Assembly (NCBI GenBank): GCA_001797815.1
Contig: MGQK01000066.1
Location: 60,980-73,637, forward strand
DNA: 12,658 nt
Direction of reading: 5' to 3'
Origin: Deltaproteobacteria bacterium RBG_13_61_14
GTDB taxonomy: Bacteria > RBG-13-61-14
The position numbers were made by a program, and so were the translations under genes. Below the pieces are notes generated by a model. It did no database searches. It saw only the letters and a program-made list of their open reading frames with translations, and was not told where the DNA came from. Below, piece by piece: positions 1 to 7,933 of this stretch (within the stretch, counting starts at the first letter, position 1; each line of letters starts with the position of its first letter).

Positions 1-1962
1 ATCCACGGCTCGCTGGGTCCGACCATCATCCCGCCGGACCTGCTCCAGAACAAGCTGGCCTCTCCCCGCAACCTCCCTCCCGGCGGCCGGCCGCCGCAGG
101 AAGAGCTCGGGTATTCCCTGGCGCTCGCCGCGGAGGACGCCTCCTTCATGCTGACCGGCTTCATGGGCCTGCGCTCGCTGATGCAGATGCCGGAAGCTCA
201 TGCGTCCAACAACTGGGTCATCTCCGGCAAAATGACCGAGACCGGCTCGGCCATGCTGGCCAATGACACGCACATGCCTCACCTCGAGCCTTCGATGTGG
301 TGGATGATGCACGTCAAGGGCGGCAAGATTGACGCCATGGGCTCGACCCTGGCCGGCGCGCCTTACATCCTGCTCGGCCACAACCGCCGGCTGGCCTGGG
401 GCGCGACCACATCCATCGCCGACGTGCAAGACCTGTTCATCGAGAAGACGGACCGCGAGCATCCGGGCCAATATTTTTACCGGGGCCAATGGCGGCCGTT
501 CACCATCCGCCGGGAGACGATCCGGGTGCGGCGGCGGCTGCTCGGGGGTTACAAGGAAAAGATCATCGAGATCCGACAGAGCATCCACGGGCCGATCATC
601 AACGACATCTTCCCGCTCCCCGAGAGCTCGCCGGCGGTGGCCCTGCGCTGGGTGGCCTGGGACTTCGGCCGCAACCCCGCAGTGTTCCAGAAGCTGATCG
701 AGTCCGCCAGCAAAGAGGAATTCCTGGCCCAGGTGGCGGGCATGTCGGACCAGGAGCTGGGCCTGATGGGCGCGGCCAAGTCGTTCAGCCGGCTGATGCA
801 GGGGAAGTCGGTGGATGATTTTGTCGCGGCCATGGGCGCGATGGACCTGCCCAGCCAGAACTGGGTGGCGGCGGACGCGGACGGCAACATCGCCTATCTG
901 CCCGGCGGGCTGGTGCCGATCCGGAATCAGGGCCTGGGCGTGATGCCGGTGCCGGGAGATTCGGGCGAATTCGACTGGACCGGCTTTATCCCCCTGCTTG
1001 AGCTTCCCTACGCGATCAACCCGGAGCGGGGCTACCTGAACAGCGCCAACAACGAGGTGGTGGACGCGGAGTGGTATCCCTACATCTTCGACCTGAACTA
1101 CGACTCGGGCTGGCGGGCCTGGCGGGCGGAGGAGTTGATCCAGGAACTGGCCCCGATCAGCCTGGAGGACATGAAGCGGATTCAGAACGACATCAAAGTG
1201 AAGCGGGCGGAGATCGAGGTGCCGATCATCCTCCAGGCGGTGGAGAACAAGCGCGTGACCGATCCCCTGGTGCTGCGGGCCGCGGAGCAACTGCGCCGCT
1301 GGGACCTGGAAGCCGGCCTGGACTCGACCGCCACCGTGATTTTTTTCCAGTATAACGTCGAGCTCCGCAAAAACATCATCGCGGATGAGGTCTCGAAAGA
1401 GGACTTCAATAAATTTTTCTCCGGCAGCCACATTGACATCCTGACCGAACTGCTGGTGCAGAAAGGGACCAGCGCGCTGTTCGACGATAAGCGGACGCCC
1501 GACGTGAAGGAAGACCGCGATGACATTGTGGTCCGGAGCCTGCGCGACGCCATGGCCTGGGTGGAGAAGAAGTATGGACCAGATCCTTCCAATTATGAAT
1601 GGGGCAAGGTGCACTGGATTAAGTGGTATCACCTGCTCGGCGTGGGGCCGCTCAAGGACCTTTCCGTGGGGCCGTTCCCTCACGTGGGCGCCGCGCACAC
1701 CGTCCGCTGCGCCAGCCCCATGGGCTCGGGCAAGGCCCCGTTCAAGGCTTTTAACGGCGCTACCTTCCGGCACCTGGTGGACCTGGGAGACGTGAACCAC
1801 TCGCTCATGGTCAACGACGGCTCGATCTCGGGGCAGTGGCTAAGCCCTCATTACAAAGACCTGCACATGGTATGGCTCAAGGGCGACTACCTGCCTTCCA
1901 CCCTGGACCCGGAGGAAATCAAGGCCACGGCCCGATATCACTCGGTCTTGATGCCGCCGTAG
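1..1962 (+). CDS. Penicillin acylase family Ntn hydrolase (5' partial)
   Basis: Frame 1 is open from the first base to the TAG at 1960-1962, giving 653 visible residues; the true start, signal peptide and most of the alpha chain lie left of the window. The family are periplasmic amidohydrolases that self-cleave to expose an N-terminal Ser (penicillin G/V acylases, AHL acylases and relatives). The beta-chain start is clear: HASNNWVISG puts the nucleophile Ser at visible residue 69 (codon 205-207). The family His falls at beta position 23 (ANDTH, residue 91), and the oxyanion-hole Asn is in PSQNWVAADADGN (residue 287). The preceding spacer is Pro/Gly-rich (PPGGRPPQEE). The C-terminal family signature is recognisable as SGQWLSPHYKDL. 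Cleavage would be Ala-Ser rather than the common Gly-Ser. The beta chain is about 585 residues, normal for the family. The substrate cannot be told from sequence. The 3' end overlaps the convergent gene by 25 bp. Confidence 0.95.
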   Translation: MHGSLGPTIIPPDLLQNKLASPRNLPPGGRPPQEELGYSLALAAEDASFMLTGFMGLRSLMQMPEAHASNNWVISGKMTETGSAMLANDTHMPHLEPSMWWMMHVKGGKIDAMGSTLAGAPYILLGHNRRLAWGATTSIADVQDLFIEKTDREHPGQYFYRGQWRPFTIRRETIRVRRRLLGGYKEKIIEIRQSIHGPIINDIFPLPESSPAVALRWVAWDFGRNPAVFQKLIESASKEEFLAQVAGMSDQELGLMGAAKSFSRLMQGKSVDDFVAAMGAMDLPSQNWVAADADGNIAYLPGGLVPIRNQGLGVMPVPGDSGEFDWTGFIPLLELPYAINPERGYLNSANNEVVDAEWYPYIFDLNYDSGWRAWRAEELIQELAPISLEDMKRIQNDIKVKRAEIEVPIILQAVENKRVTDPLVLRAAEQLRRWDLEAGLDSTATVIFFQYNVELRKNIIADEVSKEDFNKFFSGSHIDILTELLVQKGTSALFDDKRTPDVKEDRDDIVVRSLRDAMAWVEKKYGPDPSNYEWGKVHWIKWYHLLGVGPLKDLSVGPFPHVGAAHTVRCASPMGSGKAPFKAFNGATFRHLVDLGDVNHSLMVNDGSISGQWLSPHYKDLHMVWLKGDYLPSTLDPEEIKATARYHSVLMPP

Positions 1963-4370
1963 GAACGCGATTGATCCCGCCCGACCAGGGCGCGGGGCCG
2001 GCCGAGGAGCAATGCCAGGGGGATAAGCCAGAGGCTGACCAGCGACACGTCCCGCCCGATCCGCCAGGGCCAGGGCCGATAGGTGAAGACGATTCGATGC
2101 TCGCCCGGGTCCAGGGCGACCGCCCGGACCAGGTAGTTGGCGCGCAGGATCCGAGTCGGCTTGCTGTCAACCTCGGCCTCCCAGCCGGGGAAGTAAGTGT
2201 CGGAGAGGACCAGGAAGCCGGGAACCGGATTGTTGATCTCCACTACCACCTCGCGGTTGCGGTAACTTTGGACCGGCGCCGGGAGGAAGGTTTGACCGGA
2301 GCGCGCTTCAAAGTCGGGCCGGAGCAGGATCACGTCCTTGCGGAAGTCGGTGGAGGCCAGGAGTTCCAGGAACTGGTCGTCATCCCGGGCGGCCACGATT
2401 CCGTCCACAAAAAAGGCGCGCGGGAAATAGCCCTCGTTGCGGGTGACCTGCAAATCGTGGTCAACGTCATTGCAGAGCATGTTCAAGTCAGGGTCTTGGG
2501 GAAAGCGGCAGGTCACCTTGGCTTTGACCAGATACTTCACATTCAGCATCTGAAAAGTTTCGGCCCGGAAGGGGGTGTTTTTAAGCCGGGCGATCCGAAT
2601 GAACTCGGCCGGATCGAATCCGAAGACCTCTTCCAGTCCTTCGGGCAGGGCCAGGTTGGGTAACAGGGTATCGCGGTTCCATTCCATCCATTGTTGCGGG
2701 TCCAGCGGGCCCAGGGGTTCGTTCATGTAGCCGGGATAAACGGCGGTCGCGGTTTGGGACAAGCGGAATTGTTCCCTGGAGCCGGCCTGCTGCTCGCGGA
2801 TGAGGCGGCCGGCCTCCGGCGGGGAGGTGTAGAGAGAAGGGTCGGCCGGCATAAAGTAGGAGCGGCCAAGGGCGAGGAGGTCCAGGGCCGTCATCAGCAG
2901 GAGCAGCCCGGCCCAAGCGCGCCCTTGCCGCGGGTATCGTTTCCCGAGCCACAAGACGAACAGGAAGGCCAGAGCCAGGCCCGCGGTCCGGGCTGAGGCC
3001 TCAAGCCAGGAAGCACGGATCACTTGAGGAGCGAAAGCGTAATGATAGGCCTGCCTCAGATAATCAGCCATCATTTGCGCAAGCGGCCCGGACGCCGCGA
3101 GCATGACCAGGAAGACTGCGGCCAGGATCCCGGTCAGAATCGCCCAGACCCGGAAAAAAGAGGGGAGAGCCGTTTCTTTGCCCGGGCTTTTCAAACGCTG
3201 GAAACCCATGGCGGCCAGGCCGGCCAGGGCGAAGGTGGCAATAGCCAGGTGCTTTTCCGGGTAGCGAAAGATCCGGTAGGTCGGGAAGAGGGCCCAGACC
3301 AGTCGGAAAAGCGGAGAAGAAGAGCCCAGCGCGAGGAGCAGGAAGAGGAAGAAAGTCAGGAGCAGGAAACCGGTGGGCTTTTCCCGAAAGCGCCAGCACT
3401 GGGCCAGGCCTAAACCGAGGGGAAACAGTCCGAGATAGACCGCGCCGGCCCAGAGCGACAAATTGTAGGGGCCCAGGAAGATGCCCCAGAAATGCTCGGG
3501 TGGAAAAAGGGTTCCCCAGAGCCGGGGCCAGATCCATTCCAAGAGTCGGAGCGGGTGAAGGGACCAGGTGGTGGCCTCCTTGAAATCAAAGCCCTGGAGC
3601 TTGGTGCACCAGGCTCCCAATTCCAGGCTGGGCAGGAACTGGCCCAGGATCAGAAAAAAGGTAAGGCCGCCGGCCGGCATCAGGAGGGCATAAGCCTTGC
3701 GGGCGGGCTGGGTTAGGTCGGGCAAGGCCAGGCCGCCGTAAAGGAGCAGGAGCACGCCGGCCCAGAGGAAGGCCTGGGGGTCTCCGCCCAGAAAAAACAG
3801 GGCCCAGCAGAAGTTGGTCAGCACCAACCACCTGATCTGGTAAGTCCGGAGCAGGCGAAGGAAGCAGAAGAGCAGGCCCGGATACCAGGCGGCCGGGATC
3901 AGGTAGTTGAAGTTGAGGTGCATGCTGACCAGATAGCCGGAGGCCATCCAGACCAGGCCGCCGAACAGGCCGGCGGCTTGACCCAAGCCCCATTCCCGGA
4001 GCAGGCGCCACATCAGGTATCCGGTCAGCGCGTAATGGACTGCCGGATATACCTTCATGGCCGCGGGCACCGAGAAAAGCAGGTAAACCAGGCTGAGGGG
4101 ATAAAGCACCGCATTGGCCATCTCGGCGAGAAAGGGGTAACCCAGGTTAAGATCCGGGCACCAGAGGGGCCATTCTCCGGCGAGCAGGCTTTGCTTGAGG
4201 AAGAAGATCCCCGGGAAGGTCCAGCGCAGCAGATCGCGGTAAAAGAGGACCTTGCCCCAGGTGGGGAAGAAAAGCACAGCCGTCACTGCTGTCCCGAAAA
4301 GCAGAGCGGCCAGGTGCTGGCGGGGCGGAATTGTCGTTACCGACCTCGGGTGATGGCAGGAGCTTTTCAT
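1938..4370 (-). CDS. YfhO-family GT-C-like membrane protein (downstream paralog)
   Basis: About 810 residues from the ATG at 4370. The frame could open at a TTG at 4445, but that would add a Cys-rich, repeat-encoded leader absent from the paralog, so the first ATG is preferred. The protein has an N-terminal membrane segment, a first loop with FYRDLLRW, then roughly a dozen more hydrophobic helices. A large extracytoplasmic C-terminal domain (last ~270 residues) follows, and then a final membrane helix. The motif TYRIFRYPEKHL and the end motif YFPGWEAEVD with FTYRPWPW are characteristic of YfhO. YfhO proteins belong to the GT-C superfamily; Gram-positive members are linked to glycosylation of lipoteichoic acid using polyprenyl-phosphate sugars. 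Substrate here is unknown. It is closely related to the gene just upstream, which points to tandem duplication. No good Shine-Dalgarno is visible. The stop lies inside the end of the convergent acylase gene. Confidence 0.88.
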   Translation of the reverse strand: MKSSCHHPRSVTTIPPRQHLAALLFGTAVTAVLFFPTWGKVLFYRDLLRWTFPGIFFLKQSLLAGEWPLWCPDLNLGYPFLAEMANAVLYPLSLVYLLFSVPAAMKVYPAVHYALTGYLMWRLLREWGLGQAAGLFGGLVWMASGYLVSMHLNFNYLIPAAWYPGLLFCFLRLLRTYQIRWLVLTNFCWALFFLGGDPQAFLWAGVLLLLYGGLALPDLTQPARKAYALLMPAGGLTFFLILGQFLPSLELGAWCTKLQGFDFKEATTWSLHPLRLLEWIWPRLWGTLFPPEHFWGIFLGPYNLSLWAGAVYLGLFPLGLGLAQCWRFREKPTGFLLLTFFLFLLLALGSSSPLFRLVWALFPTYRIFRYPEKHLAIATFALAGLAAMGFQRLKSPGKETALPSFFRVWAILTGILAAVFLVMLAASGPLAQMMADYLRQAYHYAFAPQVIRASWLEASARTAGLALAFLFVLWLGKRYPRQGRAWAGLLLLMTALDLLALGRSYFMPADPSLYTSPPEAGRLIREQQAGSREQFRLSQTATAVYPGYMNEPLGPLDPQQWMEWNRDTLLPNLALPEGLEEVFGFDPAEFIRIARLKNTPFRAETFQMLNVKYLVKAKVTCRFPQDPDLNMLCNDVDHDLQVTRNEGYFPRAFFVDGIVAARDDDQFLELLASTDFRKDVILLRPDFEARSGQTFLPAPVQSYRNREVVVEINNPVPGFLVLSDTYFPGWEAEVDSKPTRILRANYLVRAVALDPGEHRIVFTYRPWPWRIGRDVSLVSLWLIPLALLLGRPRALVGRDQSRSYGGIKTE
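3880..3951. repeat. 72-bp block identical to 6424-6495 (paralog copy 1)
   Basis: These bases match 6424-6495 without a difference (offset 2544). The block encodes the conserved helix and loop with SMHLNFNYLIPAAWYPG in both YfhO paralogs. Flanking sequence diverges, including at silent positions. Confidence 0.9.
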
Positions 4371-4396
4371 CAGGCAAAAACAAGGGTCCCGGAGGC

Positions 4397-4426
4397 ATTG
4401 TAATGAGGAGGAGCGAGGGAAGTCAA
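4397..4426 (-). promoter_or_regulatory. Candidate sigma70 promoter for the downstream YfhO gene
   Basis: Reading the minus strand, TTGACT (4426-4421) and TACAAT (4402-4397) are separated by 18 bp. Each hexamer matches consensus at 5 of 6 positions. Transcription would start near 4390, giving a leader of about 20 nt before the ATG at 4370. The site sits beside the TGTCA repeat, whose TTGACA-like units may mimic -35 boxes, so this is suggestive only. Confidence 0.4.
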
Positions 4427-4435
4427 GGCAGCAGC

Positions 4436-4525
4436 AAAGTGTCAAGGTGTCAGAGTATCAGGGTGTCAAGGCAGCCGTGGAGATGAATCTTTTCTTGACA
4501 CGTGACACATGACACCTGGCACTTT
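4436..4525. repeat. Intergenic imperfect inverted repeat built from TGTCA units
   Basis: The left arm (4436-4470) and right arm (4494-4525) are imperfect reverse complements. They share the blocks AAAGTG, AGGTGTCA, TCA and GTGTCAAG around a 23-nt loop (4471-4493). Each arm also contains short direct TGTCA repeats. The element fills most of the gap between the two YfhO genes, and its right arm overlaps the stop codon of the upstream one (TAA at 4526-4524). The RNA could fold into a long hairpin. No U-tract follows on the minus strand, so a classical rho-independent terminator is not indicated. It could be an mRNA-stabilising or processing hairpin, or a dispersed genomic repeat. Confidence 0.75.
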
Positions 4526-6905
4526 AGGCGGCTATTCGAGCTTTGCGGAGGAAGAGGGCCGCGGGAATGAGCAAGAGGCTGACCAGCGAGGCCTCCCGCC
4601 CGATCCGCCACGGCCAGGGCCGATAGGTGAAGATGACCTGATGCTCGCCCGGCTCCAGGGCGACCGCCCGGACTAAATAATTGGCCCGCAAGATGCGGGT
4701 TGGCTTGCCGTCCACTTCTGCCTCCCAGCCGGGGAAATAGGTGTCGGACAGGACCAGGTGGCCGGGGACCGGGTTGTTGATCTCAATCGTCACCTCACGG
4801 TTGCGATAACTTTGGATCCGCGCGGGCACAAAGGTTTGACCAGGATGCGGTTCCACATCAGGCCCAAGCAGGATCACATTCTTGCGAAAGTCGGTGGAAG
4901 CGAGCAAGTCCAGGAACTGGTCGTCATCCTGGGCAACGCTAACCCCGTCCACAAAGTAGGCGCGGGGGAAATAGCCGTGGTTAATCAGGACGGCGAGATT
5001 GCGTTCCTCATCCTCCGCGGCCAGGCTCAGCTCCGGCAACTCTGGGATCTCGGCAAAGTCCAGGCCGTCCAGCAGGTATTTCACGTTCAACATTTGGAAG
5101 CTCGCGATCGGGAGCGGCTTCAGGCTGAAGCGGCGGATCCGGGCCATCTCCGCGGGATCGTAGCCAAAGATATCTTCCAGGCCCTCGGGCAAGGTGAGGT
5201 TGCTCTGCAAGGTGTCGCGGTTCCAAAAGACCAGCTTCTCTTCGTAACTCAGCCCCATCGGCTCGGCCAGGTCGGTCGGGTTCGGAATCTTGCTCGCCCG
5301 ATACACGCGAAAGCGTTCCTCCACCCCGGCTTGCAAACCCCGGATCAGGCGGCTGGCCGCGGGTTGAAAACGATAGAGATAGGGATCGGTCACGATGAAC
5401 TGGGACCCGCCGAACGAAAGCAGATCACCCGCGGTGAGCACGATCAGGATAGGCCCCAGTTGGCGCCGGACCGGCTGAAGCCGCCGGCTCAGCCAGAAGA
5501 CGATCAAGAAAGCCAGGGCCACCAGGGGCGCCCGGGCTAAAGCCTGGTGCAGGGAAGCGCGGATCAGGCCCGGCTCGACGGAAAGGTTGCGGGCCTGCCG
5601 GAGGTGGTCGGCCAGGGTCCGGGCAATGCTCTCCTGGAGAAAAAACCAGACCAGGAACGCCGCGACCAGTAGGGCGGTAAGCCCGATCCAGGCGCGGAGC
5701 ATAGCCCGGCGGAAGGGTTCCGCGTCCGGCTGGAGCAGCCTTTGCAAGCCCAAGCCGGCGAGCGCGGCCAGCGCGAAGACGGCCAGGACCAGGTGTTTTT
5801 CCGGGTAGCGGAAGATCCGGTAGGGCGGGAAGAGCGTCCAGACCAGCCGGTAGAGCGGGGAGTAATAGCCGAGGGCGAGGAGGAAAAAGAGGAGGCAGGT
5901 GAAGACGAGGAAGCGGCCGGGCGGCTGGCGCCAGAAGCGGAATTGCGAGAAAGCGAGGAGCAGCGGGAACAGGCCGAGATAGACGGTGCCGGCCCAGGGG
6001 GTCACGGAGAGCAGGCGCAGGAACCGGCCCCAGAATTGGTCGGGCGGGAAAATCGGGCCCCAGAGTCCGGGCCACACCCACTCCAGCAGGCGCCAGGGAT
6101 GGAACGACCAGGAACTGGCCTCGGTCCAGTCGTAACCCTGGAGTTTGACCGAGGCGGCCCCGAATTCCAGGCTGGGGAGCAGTTGGGCCGGGATCAGGAG
6201 TAAGGCCAGGGCGCCGGCCAGGGCCAGAATCGGGAGGCTTTGGCGCAGGACAGGGGTGTGGGGCTGCCATGCCAGAATTGCATAGGAGAACAGGAAGACC
6301 CCGGCGAGGAGCAAGGCGTGCGGATCGCCCCCGATCAGGAACAGGGACCAGCCAAGCGCCGTGGCCAAGAGCCAGCACAACCGGCGGGTCACCAGCAGGC
6401 GATGGAAAGCGAAGAGCAGGCCGGGATACCAGGCGGCCGGGATCAGGTAGTTGAAGTTGAGGTGCATGCTGACCAGATAGCCGGAGGCCATCCAGGTCAG
6501 GGCGCCGAAGAGGCTGGCGGAGTGAGAAAGGCCCCATTCCCGGAGCAGTCGCCACATCAGGTATCCGGTCAGAAAATAGTGGATGGCAGGATAGACCTTG
6601 AAGGCCGTGGGCGCGGCGAAAAGCAAATGGAGCAGGCCGAGGGGATAGAGGACGGCATTGGCGGCCTCGGCCAGGAAAGGATAGCCCAGGAAGAGGTAAG
6701 GGCTCCAGAGCGGGATTTCCCCGGCCAGCAGGGTTTGTTTGAAAAAGCAGATGCCGGGATAAGACCAGCGGAGCAGATCGCGGAAGAACAGCGCTTTGGC
6801 CCAGGTTGACGAGAAAAGAACGGCCGTGGCCGCACCGGCAAAAAGGACGGCTTCCAGGTGTTTGCGAAAAGCCAGGCGCGGTTGTTCCAGGGTAGCTCCT
6901 GGCAT
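4524..6905 (-). CDS. YfhO-family GT-C-like membrane protein (upstream paralog)
   Basis: About 793 residues from the ATG at 6905, which lies 2 nt after the cysM stop. A GTG at 6920 in the same frame would add five residues and overlap cysM by 13 bp. Features follow the family order: an N-terminal helix, a loop with FFRDLLRW, about 14 hydrophobic segments in the first ~500 residues, and IFRYPEKHL near residue 370. An extracytoplasmic domain comes next (roughly 525-765) with GYFPRAYFVDG and YFPGWEAEVDGKP, followed by FTYRPWPW and a last helix. YfhO proteins are GT-C-type integral membrane proteins implicated in sugar transfer to cell-envelope polymers; the acceptor here is unknown. The C-terminal ~100 residues are nearly identical to those of the paralog downstream. 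No convincing ribosome binding site precedes the ATG, so translational coupling to cysM is likely. Confidence 0.88.
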   Translation of the reverse strand: MPGATLEQPRLAFRKHLEAVLFAGAATAVLFSSTWAKALFFRDLLRWSYPGICFFKQTLLAGEIPLWSPYLFLGYPFLAEAANAVLYPLGLLHLLFAAPTAFKVYPAIHYFLTGYLMWRLLREWGLSHSASLFGALTWMASGYLVSMHLNFNYLIPAAWYPGLLFAFHRLLVTRRLCWLLATALGWSLFLIGGDPHALLLAGVFLFSYAILAWQPHTPVLRQSLPILALAGALALLLIPAQLLPSLEFGAASVKLQGYDWTEASSWSFHPWRLLEWVWPGLWGPIFPPDQFWGRFLRLLSVTPWAGTVYLGLFPLLLAFSQFRFWRQPPGRFLVFTCLLFFLLALGYYSPLYRLVWTLFPPYRIFRYPEKHLVLAVFALAALAGLGLQRLLQPDAEPFRRAMLRAWIGLTALLVAAFLVWFFLQESIARTLADHLRQARNLSVEPGLIRASLHQALARAPLVALAFLIVFWLSRRLQPVRRQLGPILIVLTAGDLLSFGGSQFIVTDPYLYRFQPAASRLIRGLQAGVEERFRVYRASKIPNPTDLAEPMGLSYEEKLVFWNRDTLQSNLTLPEGLEDIFGYDPAEMARIRRFSLKPLPIASFQMLNVKYLLDGLDFAEIPELPELSLAAEDEERNLAVLINHGYFPRAYFVDGVSVAQDDDQFLDLLASTDFRKNVILLGPDVEPHPGQTFVPARIQSYRNREVTIEINNPVPGHLVLSDTYFPGWEAEVDGKPTRILRANYLVRAVALEPGEHQVIFTYRPWPWRIGREASLVSLLLIPAALFLRKARIAA
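6424..6495. repeat. 72-bp block identical to 3880-3951 (paralog copy 2)
   Basis: Partner of the block in the downstream YfhO gene. The identity is exact over 72 bp, with a mismatch immediately outside each end. Confidence 0.9.
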
Positions 6906-6907
6906 TA

Positions 6908-7819
6908 CTACGGCGGGCACTCGGCGCAGATCGAGGAGAAGAGGGTGGTGGACAAGTAGCGTTCTCCCCGGTCCGGGAACAAAGTCACGATGGTGCTCCC
7001 GGCCGGGGCCTCCTGGGCTACCTGGAGCGCGCCGGCCAGGGCCGCGCCCGAAGACATGCCCACAAATATCCCTTCTTCCACGGTCAAGCGCCGGGCCATC
7101 TGGAAAGCTTCTTGGTCATGGATGGTGATGAGCTGGTTGAGCTTGGTCCAATCGTAGATGCTGGGGACAATCGCCTCGCCCATGTTCTTCAGGCCCTGGA
7201 TGGTGTGGCCTCTGACCGGCTCCACCCCGATCACTTGGACCTGGCGGTTGTGTTCCCGCAGTCTCCGGCCCACGCCCATCAAGGTGCCAGTGGTACCCAT
7301 CCCGGCCGCGAAATGCGTCACCTCGCCCCGGGTCTGCTCCCAGATTTCTTTGCCGGTAGTTTCGTAGTGGGCCAGCGGGTTGTTGCCGTTGTCAAACTGG
7401 TTGGCCAGCCAGTAACTCTCCGGCTCGGCCTCCAGGATTTCCCAGACTTTGCGGATGGCCCCGTCCGTGCCCATCCGCGGGTCGGTCAGGACAAGCTGCG
7501 CCCCAAAAGCCTGCAAGATGCGGCGGCGCTCGAGGCTCACGCACTCGGGCATGGTCAACTTGAGCTTGAGCCCGTAGGCCGCGCAAACCATGCTCAGGCC
7601 GATGCCGGTATTGCCGGAGGTGGCTTCGAGCACGGTCTGGTCCGGGGTGAGCTGGCCGGACTCCAATCCTTTCTTGATCATGTAATAGGCGATCCGGTCT
7701 TTGACCGAACCCGCGGGGTTGGCCCCCTCCAGCTTGGCGAAAATCCGAACCTTGGGGTTTTGGTGGATCCGGGAGATCTCCACCAGAGGCGTGTTGCCGA
7801 TGCTATCCAGGATACTCAT
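6908..7819 (-). CDS. cysM: Cysteine synthase, CysM type (O-acetylserine/O-phosphoserine sulfhydrylase)
   Basis: 303 residues, normal for CysM. A cytoplasmic PLP enzyme that forms L-cysteine from an activated serine and sulfide (or a sulfur carrier). Motifs in order: GNTPLV (8-13); NPAGSVKDR with the Schiff-base Lys40, where AGS is the CysM-style form of the loop; the substrate-binding loop TSGNTG (67-72); PLP phosphate loop GMGTTGT (173-179); GMSSGAA (254-260); and DRGERYLST near the end. The start ATG is preceded by GGAGAG at 7827-7822. Beyond the usual end the protein carries a short tail, SSICAECPP, with a CxxC pair (Cys298, Cys301). The gene ends 2 nt before the YfhO ATG, so an operon is likely. 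Whether the donor is O-acetylserine or O-phosphoserine cannot be read from the sequence. Confidence 0.95.
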   Translation of the reverse strand: MSILDSIGNTPLVEISRIHQNPKVRIFAKLEGANPAGSVKDRIAYYMIKKGLESGQLTPDQTVLEATSGNTGIGLSMVCAAYGLKLKLTMPECVSLERRRILQAFGAQLVLTDPRMGTDGAIRKVWEILEAEPESYWLANQFDNGNNPLAHYETTGKEIWEQTRGEVTHFAAGMGTTGTLMGVGRRLREHNRQVQVIGVEPVRGHTIQGLKNMGEAIVPSIYDWTKLNQLITIHDQEAFQMARRLTVEEGIFVGMSSGAALAGALQVAQEAPAGSTIVTLFPDRGERYLSTTLFSSICAECPP

Positions 7820-7821
7820 GA

Positions 7822-7827
7822 CTCTCC
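7822..7827 (-). promoter_or_regulatory. Ribosome binding site of cysM
   Basis: GGAGAG on the minus strand, with its GGAG core 4 nt before the ATG at 7819. It supports this start. Confidence 0.6.
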
Positions 7828-7849
7828 GTTCATAGGAAACAATTTTTCA

Positions 7850-7932
7850 ATTTTAGATTTCGGATTTTGGATTTTAGATTGAGGATGGGCTGGCCGTCAT
7901 CAATCCAAAATCCAAAATCTAAAATCCAAAAT
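7850..7932. repeat. AT-rich intergenic inverted repeat of ATTTTGGATT-like units
   Basis: The 33-nt arms at 7850-7882 and 7900-7932 are reverse complements at 29 of 33 positions, with a 17-nt GC-richer loop. Each arm is itself made of repeated ATTTTGGATT/ATTTTAGATT units. The right arm ends 1 nt from the stop codon of the response regulator gene (TAA, 7936-7934). The element therefore lies just downstream of that gene and upstream of cysM. Its composition (AT-rich, low complexity) contrasts sharply with the GC-rich genes. A transcript would form a long hairpin and could attenuate read-through. Similar low-complexity spacers are common in several uncultivated bacterial lineages, and mobility is not shown here. 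Confidence 0.8.
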
Positions 7933-7933
7933 G

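Noticed and set aside
4371-4445. N-terminal extension of the downstream YfhO protein from a TTG at 4445
   Set aside because: The extra 25 residues are Cys-rich, are partly encoded by the TGTCA repeat, overlap the candidate promoter and have no counterpart in the paralog.
4436-4525. Rho-independent terminator
   Set aside because: The hairpin is long and imperfect and no U-tract follows on the transcribed minus strand.
5425-6555. 376-codon minus-strand frame inside the upstream YfhO gene
   Set aside because: Its translation is extremely Pro/Arg/Gly-rich, as expected of an out-of-frame reading of GC-rich DNA, and the YfhO frame explains the region fully.
7817-7834. Five-codon frame ATGAACGGAGAGTCATGA overlapping the cysM start
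   Set aside because: It could be an upstream leader peptide coupled to cysM, but it has no ribosome binding site of its own and is short enough to arise by chance.
7850-7932. CRISPR-like short repeats
   Set aside because: The units are about 10 nt, with no unique spacers and an inverted arrangement. No cas gene is nearby.
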